A stretch of DNA of 22,567 nucleotides from Pelargonium nanum (lineage: Eukaryota; Streptophyta; Magnoliopsida; Geraniales; Geraniaceae). The stretch is taken from positions 1 to 22,567 of the forward strand of contig JAYMTF010001563.1 of NCBI GenBank assembly GCA_036897485.1, written 5' to 3'. Shown here one piece after another: positions 17,631 to 22,567 of this stretch; positions within the stretch are counted from its first letter, which is position 1, and each line of letters starts with the position of its first letter. Made by a program: the position numbers and the translations under genes. Under the pieces are notes generated by a model that saw only the letters and a program-made list of their open reading frames with translations, was not told where the DNA came from and searched no databases.

Positions 17631-20388
17631 ATGAAATCGGAGACAGTGACACTGTTACTGGTGAACCTCGCCGGGATCATGGAAAGAGCCGACGAGTCTC
17701 TGCTTCCTGGGGTTTACAAGGAGGTCGGTGCGGCGCTTCACACCGACCCCACCGGCTTGGGCTCTCTCACCCTCTTCCGCTCCATGGTCCAGTCCTCTTG
17801 CTACCCCATCGCCGCCTACCTCGCCGTGCACCACAACCGCGCCCACGTCATCGCCCTCGGTGCCTTCCTCTGGGCCGCCGCCACCTTCCTTGTCGCCTTC
17901 TCCTCCACCTTCTTCCAGGTATTCCTTTCTCTAGCTGTGTTTTCACTTCTGGCTCTTGTTTGGTTGCTCAGAAAATGTATTGGGGGAACCGAGTCAACTT
18001 GATTTAACAGTTGAATTGAATTGAATTGATTCTGAGGAAGAGAATTTGATTATTTGTAGTCAAATTTTGTAGCTCCTATCCATTTCTGGAACTGTACTCT
18101 GAAAATCTGATGATTGCATAGACTGATTTAGTAGTATTGTTACAAGTGCCTAGTGATTTACCCTAATAGAATACATGTTCACCAAATGTTAAGTTTAGTA
18201 GCATATATGTTTCTATTTGTATCTACTTAATTATCTGCCTAATTGTGTTCTATTCTTCAATATGGTTTTGTTTGCTATAAGACAAAAAACTACTTCACTT
18301 GCTCAGACAGATTAGTAAATGTAGATCCTATGATATTAGGTCATAAATGAAGGAAATCACTTGCTCAGAATCAGATGTTTTGGTAGTTTGTATTTCCTGT
18401 CACAACAACACCACAGAAGTATCATATCTTATGCACAGTTCGACAGCTGATTGTGTTTACCTTTAGGTTGCGTTTGGGAACATGGATTTGATTTGAAATT
18501 CGTCATTTGAAATTTTGGATTTGAAATGTTGTATTTCAAATATGAATAGAATGTTTGGGAAATCATAGAATTTCAAATGACAAGGTAAGACCTGTCATTT
18601 GAAATCTCATGTTCTAAGTATGTTTTGAATGTCATAGGGTTTGACTCAAATCCAAATCCAAATTTTTGAAGTTCCCAAACACTTCATTTGGTTCAAATCC
18701 AGCATTTCAAACCAAATGTTGGTTCCCAAACACGCCATTATAGTGTCCTAACTTGCTCTGATTAGGTGGCTGTATCTAGAGCTTTGAATGGGATTGGCCT
18801 TGCCATAGTTGCACCCGCAATCCAGTCCCTTGTGGCCGACTCAACTGATGATAGTAATCGTGGTACAGCTTTTGGATGGCTACAACTCACTGCCAACCTT
18901 GGTTCAATTATTGGTGGCCTCTGTTCCGTTCTAATAGCTCCACTAACAATCATGGGAATACCTGGTTGGAGATTTGCCTTTCACATCGTTGGACTAATCA
19001 GCATTGTAGTTGGTATTCTAGTCCGCGTTTTTGCCAACGATCCACACTTTTCAGAAGGTGGTTGTAAAGCTAGCAACCGAGTTCTGGGAAAATCCCTGTG
19101 GTCAGAAGTGAAGGAGCTGTTCCTAGAAGCCAAATCAGTTATTAAGATTCCTTCTTTCCAGATTATAGTGGCTCAGGGAGTTACTGGTTCATTTCCATGG
19201 TCAGCATTGTCATTTGCGCCCATGTGGTTAGAGCTTATTGGCTTCTCTCATGAGAAAACTGCATTTCTTATAGCTTTGTTTGTGATTGCTGGTGCTCTTG
19301 GAGGTCTCTTTGGAGGCAAGATGGGAGATTTCCTTTCCACTCGTTTCCCAAATGGTGGAAGGATAGTTCTATCACAGATCAGTTCAGGATTAGCCATCCC
19401 TCTAGCAGCAATACTTCTTCTGGTCTTACCTGATGATCCATCCACAGCATTCATGCACGGTCTGGTCTTGGTCATCATGGGTTTGTGCATTACCTGGAAT
19501 GCTCCAGCCACAAACAAGTAAGACCTCTCAAACTCTTATCTGCTATATATGTGATAGTAAAACAGAGTTATCTGATTGATGGTTAATAACGACAATCTTA
19601 GAACTAGTGACAAAAAAATGGAAGAAGATTTATTATTTTAGATACTTTAAAAACAAGATCAAATAATTTGGTGTAATGCAGTCCTAGCCCCAGGTACTCA
19701 CTGAAGTATTTACAGTAACTTTCATATATATTCATTCAGAAGATTATTAAAATGTTGTAATAAGTAGTGATAACTTGATAAATAAATAAAAAAACTGGGT
19801 TAGACAAGAAAAAGTGTCTTCATGAATTATTATTCATTTGTTCATGATTGATGATGTGGGCTTCACAGCCCAATTTTTGCAGAAATAGTTCCTGAGAAAT
19901 CCCGGACAAGCGTCTATGCTTTGGACAGATCTTTTGAGTCCATACTATCATCATTTGCCCCACCTTTTGTTGGGTTACTGGCTCAACATGCTTACGGATA
20001 CAAGCCAGTTCCCAATGGATCCAGTGCATCTGAAGAGATTGCCACAGATAGGGAGAATGCAGCATCATTGGCCAAGGCACTGTACACAGCTATAGGAATT
20101 CCAATGGCTCTCTGTTGCATAATCTACTCATTCCTCTATTACACATACCCGAGAGACAGAGAGATGGCCCGTATGACTGCTCTAATAGAATCAGAGATGC
20201 AAGAATTAGAGGCAGAAGATCAAATACCTTTACAAGAAGTTTCTGAAATTCAATTTTCAGAATCAGACCTTAAAGATAGAAGTGTTATTGAAATGGAGTA
20301 TGAAGGAGATGGTGGTGCTGAGTTTGACGGCAGTGACGAAAGAATGTTGCTTTATCGGCAGTTGACATTCTCCAATTTAGGCAACTGA
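17631..20388 (+). CDS. Major facilitator superfamily transporter (3 exons)
   Basis: Exons 17631-17918, 18766-19517 and 19869-20388 join in frame at GT-AG borders (CAG|GTATTC...TTAG|GTG; AA|GTAAG...CACAG|C) to give 519 residues. The N-terminus MKSETVTLLLVNLAGIMERA lacks a transit peptide. The first half contains LGSLTLFRSMVQS and VADSTDDSNRGTAFGW (119-134). Exon 2 has the second-half motif A, GGKMGDFLSTRFPNGGR (279-295), with D284 and R289. Exon 3 carries NNPIFAEIVPEKSRTSVYAL, the last membrane helix near 417-437, and an acidic cytosolic tail of about 75 residues. It resembles the plant group including At1g78130 (UNE2), At4g36790 and At5g10190 (from memory). The transported substrate is unknown. 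A MITE sits in intron 1. The downstream neighbour is the convergent methyltransferase. The GTG at 18766 is an exon border, not a start. Confidence 0.95.
18466..18737. mobile_element. Tourist-like MITE (PIF/Harbinger), 272 bp, in intron 1
   Basis: Terminal inverted repeats are GGTTGCGTTTGGGAAC at the left and TGGCGTGTTTGGGAAC as the complement of the right end. The element is flanked by TTA on both sides (18463-18465 and 18738-18740), the 3-bp target duplication typical of PIF/Harbinger elements. Internally it repeats ATTTGAAAT/ATTTCAAAT in both directions, so most of it can fold back. No coding capacity. It ends 28 bp before the intron's 3' splice site. Confidence 0.85.
18747..18765 (+). promoter_or_regulatory. 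Branch point and 3' splice site of intron 1
   Basis: CTAAC-like TCCTAACTTG followed by GCTCTGATTAG ends at 18765, joining exon 1 to VAVSRALNG in phase 0. The likely branch A lies between the MITE and the exon, so the insertion left it intact. Confidence 0.55.
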
Positions 20389-21263
20389 TGATCTCTGTCA
20401 ATGCATACGTAAGCTGGTCGTATATCAACAAGGCTGCACTTCCATTTAAAACAATCATGTGACAACTAGAAGTAAGTATTGGTGTAGCATCTACAGGAAT
20501 TTCATTTTGTTTTTGTTTTACCACACGAATATCATCAGAGGAAGTCAAAATGTCTTGTTATGCTCCTCAACAGGATATGTCTGATTTTCAGGGAAATAGT
20601 TACAGGATATACGAAGAGAGCTACAAATACAACTACTTGTGAAAATTGTATTGCAGTTAAATTTATTTGGTTATATTATATAGAGTACCTACATCTTGGA
20701 TTAAGTTTGGTTTGTTGAGTGGCATATAATTTTGACCAAATTTTACCTTTTATGGCCATTGAATAATGATAGTTGCTATGTTTACAGGATTGAAACCTGG
20801 ACATGAAAATTCTGATCACATCACATGTTAAGCATGCACTAAATTGCACATCAAATCTATCCATGCTAATGCTACTTTTAAGTTTGAACTTGTTAAGCAT
20901 GCACTAATGTCTATTTGAGCAACTTCTGAAAGATATTCAATTTCACACTATCACTCTCAAGTATGCACCAATAAGGCTTGAAGAAAAAACATATTTGTTC
21001 TGACTAGAGTTGCAGAAAATCTCTTGGAAGTCCTGTAGTTTCAAATTTCAACACGACAGAACAAATTTTGAGTTTTTACAGTTTCTTTTCCTTTGTAGAC
21101 GGTATCCAACTTGGTCCACTTACATATCAATGAAAGAACATACAGTTCAAGCTACATGTTTACACTCCCTAACTGTGATACCATAGACACATATAGCTTT
21201 GTAATTTTATATATATACAGATGGATAAGTAACTGTGAACTTGATTTCTCATGCTTGGCTTAG
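20389..21263. other. Spacer between two convergent genes
   Basis: This holds the 3' UTR of the transporter gene (plus) and of the methyltransferase gene (minus). No other gene is seen. A direct repeat TTAAGCATGCACTAA occurs at about 20828 and 20893. Polyadenylation sites cannot be placed with confidence. Confidence 0.5.
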
Positions 21264-21816
21264 TTATCTGCTGGGTTTTGTTGCAGATATCATAACAAAA
21301 ATTCCATTTCTTACACATGTATACCCCACTAATCCACATGCCCTGCAGAGATCTTCTAATTCACGTTCAGACAGGAAGATGTGACTTCCAGATATCTGCA
21401 TTATGTTCTACAAACAAAAATAAATTTCTTACATTAGCAACACAGGCTTCTTGATGAAATCATATATTGACAGAAAGAAAAACACAGAACTATAACGCAA
21501 AGCCCATTGCTCAGGCAAGACAAGGTAGTCAGCATGCTGTCCTAACTCAACTACACAATAAAAGTCTCTGGGCACAACCAAATTGGCTGTCCAAGTACAT
21601 GCCCTAGTGTAGCAACTTTGTGCATAATTTATATACATCAACATGTGGAGAACTATATTTACTATTACTAGCATGCAAATCAATATGCTGTGTCAATTAT
21701 CATTATACCTGGCGCACAGTCCTCGAAATTGGAAGCAGACTAAGAGGACCATCTAGAATGTAGGTTGTAGCAACAAACACTCCTCCTGGTCGTAAAACTC
21801 GGCTTATTTCAGCAAC
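21264..21816 (-). CDS. SAM-dependent methyltransferase, last two exons (partial)
   Basis: Two minus-strand exons, 21816-21709 (36 codons) and 21407-21264 (47 codons plus TAA), are joined in phase 0 by a 301-bp GT-AG intron (CAG|GTATAATG...TTTGTAG|AAC). They read VAEISRVLRPGGVFVATT, YILDGPLSLLPISRTVRQ, then NIMQISGSHIFLSERELE, DLCRACGLVGYTCVRNGI, FVMISATKPSR. EISRVLRPGGVFVATT is the post-catalytic motif of class I (Methyltransf_11) enzymes. The ending matches the plant UbiE-like group of At1g78140 and At2g41040, which is annotated as chloroplast or plastoglobule (from memory). The methyl acceptor is unknown. The SAM-binding motif I and any transit peptide lie off the right edge. The upstream intron is at least 750 bp. 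The open frame inside the intron is not coding. Confidence 0.9.
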
Positions 21817-22567
21817 CTGTACAACCATCGATGTCAAATTCAGTAAGGCATGCTGAATGAGGTTCAAACTTCAAACTTCAAATGATAGATATACATGGAT
21901 CTCTGACCTTAGAAGTGCAAGTTGAAAATTAGATTTTGTTAACTGAAATCTAATCATGTGAATTTTGACTTTTCATATAAGCAAATAATTATTATAGCAC
22001 AATAGTTGGCTCAATACTTCCAGACAATGAAATGCTAGATTTAAATGCTACATAAATTTACTATCTACAAATAATTTAAATGCTACATATATTTACTATC
22101 TACAAATAATAGCTACGTAAAAGGATAGAGAGATTGTTTTAGGGAACCTTCAAGCATCATTCTTACAGAAATGGATACACTAGCAATTTATATTTAGACT
22201 AGAAAACTTATGTCTCCATGTCCCCTTTGGCCATCTTATCAAAAGCTTATAATTGCTAAAGCCCTACAGGGAAGTAAGCCATCCTCAGCCATGCCTTGGT
22301 ATGTGCACCTTACCTTCCGCATTAAAAGATAGATATGAATATCTATAAGAAAATATTGTATAGTATGTGATATCTCATGTTTTATACGAGATTCTCATCC
22401 TAAATTCATGCTATTCTAGAGCATTTTCACACGTTTCCATCATTTTATCATGTTTCATCGTACTTTTTCTTAAGTGTTATGATGTGGATTAAGTATTGAT
22501 TTTGAGGCACTTTTGGCTTGTTTTCGGTCTTGTTCTGCTTAGTTCATGAGGTTATGAGTTTATCTGT
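21817..22567 (-). other. Large intron of the methyltransferase gene (to window end)
   Basis: It begins (in gene direction it ends) with the acceptor TTGTACAG next to 21816. No further exon of the gene is recognisable up to the edge. Bases 22030-22110 contain a near-direct duplication of AAATGCTACATA-ATTTACTATC, TACAAATAAT. Bases 22370-22567 read like retroelement-derived DNA but cannot be classified. Confidence 0.5.

Noticed and set aside
17919..18002. Extension of transporter exon 1 to a stop at 18002
   Set aside because: The GT donor at 17919 joins in frame to an exon that continues the membrane-protein family pattern. The extension is intron sequence.
18766..18768. GTG as a start codon for a 251-residue protein
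   Set aside because: It is preceded by a branch point and AG acceptor and joins in phase with exon 1. It is an exon border.
21429..21683. 84-residue minus-strand open frame
   Set aside because: It lies wholly in the methyltransferase intron between two exons with clean splice sites.
1..22567. CRISPR arrays, operons, rRNA or complete tRNA genes
   Set aside because: None seen. The tandem repeats lack spacer structure and the window is plant nuclear DNA.

Overview
This is nuclear DNA from a flowering plant, most likely a eudicot. It is AT-rich, has GT-AG introns, and carries plant-type transposon debris. Three real host genes are visible. One is an intron-free VQ-motif protein gene on the minus strand (7193-8482) with a predicted intron in its 5' leader. 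The second is a complete three-exon major facilitator transporter gene on the plus strand (17631-20388, 519 aa when spliced). The third is the last two exons of a SAM-dependent methyltransferase gene on the minus strand (21264-21816), whose remainder lies beyond the right edge. The species cannot be named from the sequence alone.

Layout, left to right. 1-700 is intergenic DNA with an snRNA-promoter-like USE/TATA module near base 100 and a GC-rich hairpin at 509. 708-3296 is a 2.6-kb non-coding repeat element. It is bounded by a 9-bp direct repeat and contains a 78-bp tandem repeat and a minus-strand TATA box. 4751-5006 is a decayed RNase H remnant of a retroelement. 5010-7190 is AT-rich spacer. 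7193-8914 holds the VQ gene, its leader intron and TATA box, followed by its upstream region with W-boxes and an (AAT)n microsatellite. 10020-12580 is spacer with palindromes and a roughly 616-bp terminal-inverted-repeat element. 12600-12810 is a tRNA-derived SINE. 13263-15117 is a LINE derivative on the minus strand that keeps a broken ORF1 (RRM plus DUF4283-like domain) and a 3' tail but has no ORF2. 15140-15337 looks like the 3' end of a second LINE on the plus strand. 15388-16002 contains two local tandem duplications (2 x 204 bp and 2 x 64 bp). 16690-17264 is a frameshifted RVT_3-type RNase H pseudogene. The transporter gene follows, with a Tourist-like MITE in its first intron, and then the convergent methyltransferase gene.

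How the genes relate. The VQ protein is expected to be a nuclear WRKY/MAPK cofactor, the transporter a membrane protein, and the methyltransferase probably plastid-targeted. Nothing in the sequence links them functionally. The transporter and methyltransferase are tail-to-tail neighbours. As I recall, the Arabidopsis relatives At1g78130 (UNE2) and At1g78140 are also neighbours, so the pair may be an old syntenic block. No clearly new biological system is visible. The most unusual items are the ORF1-only LINE, the 2.6-kb repeat element, the intact MITE beside a splice acceptor, and the leader intron that removes every upstream ATG of the VQ gene.
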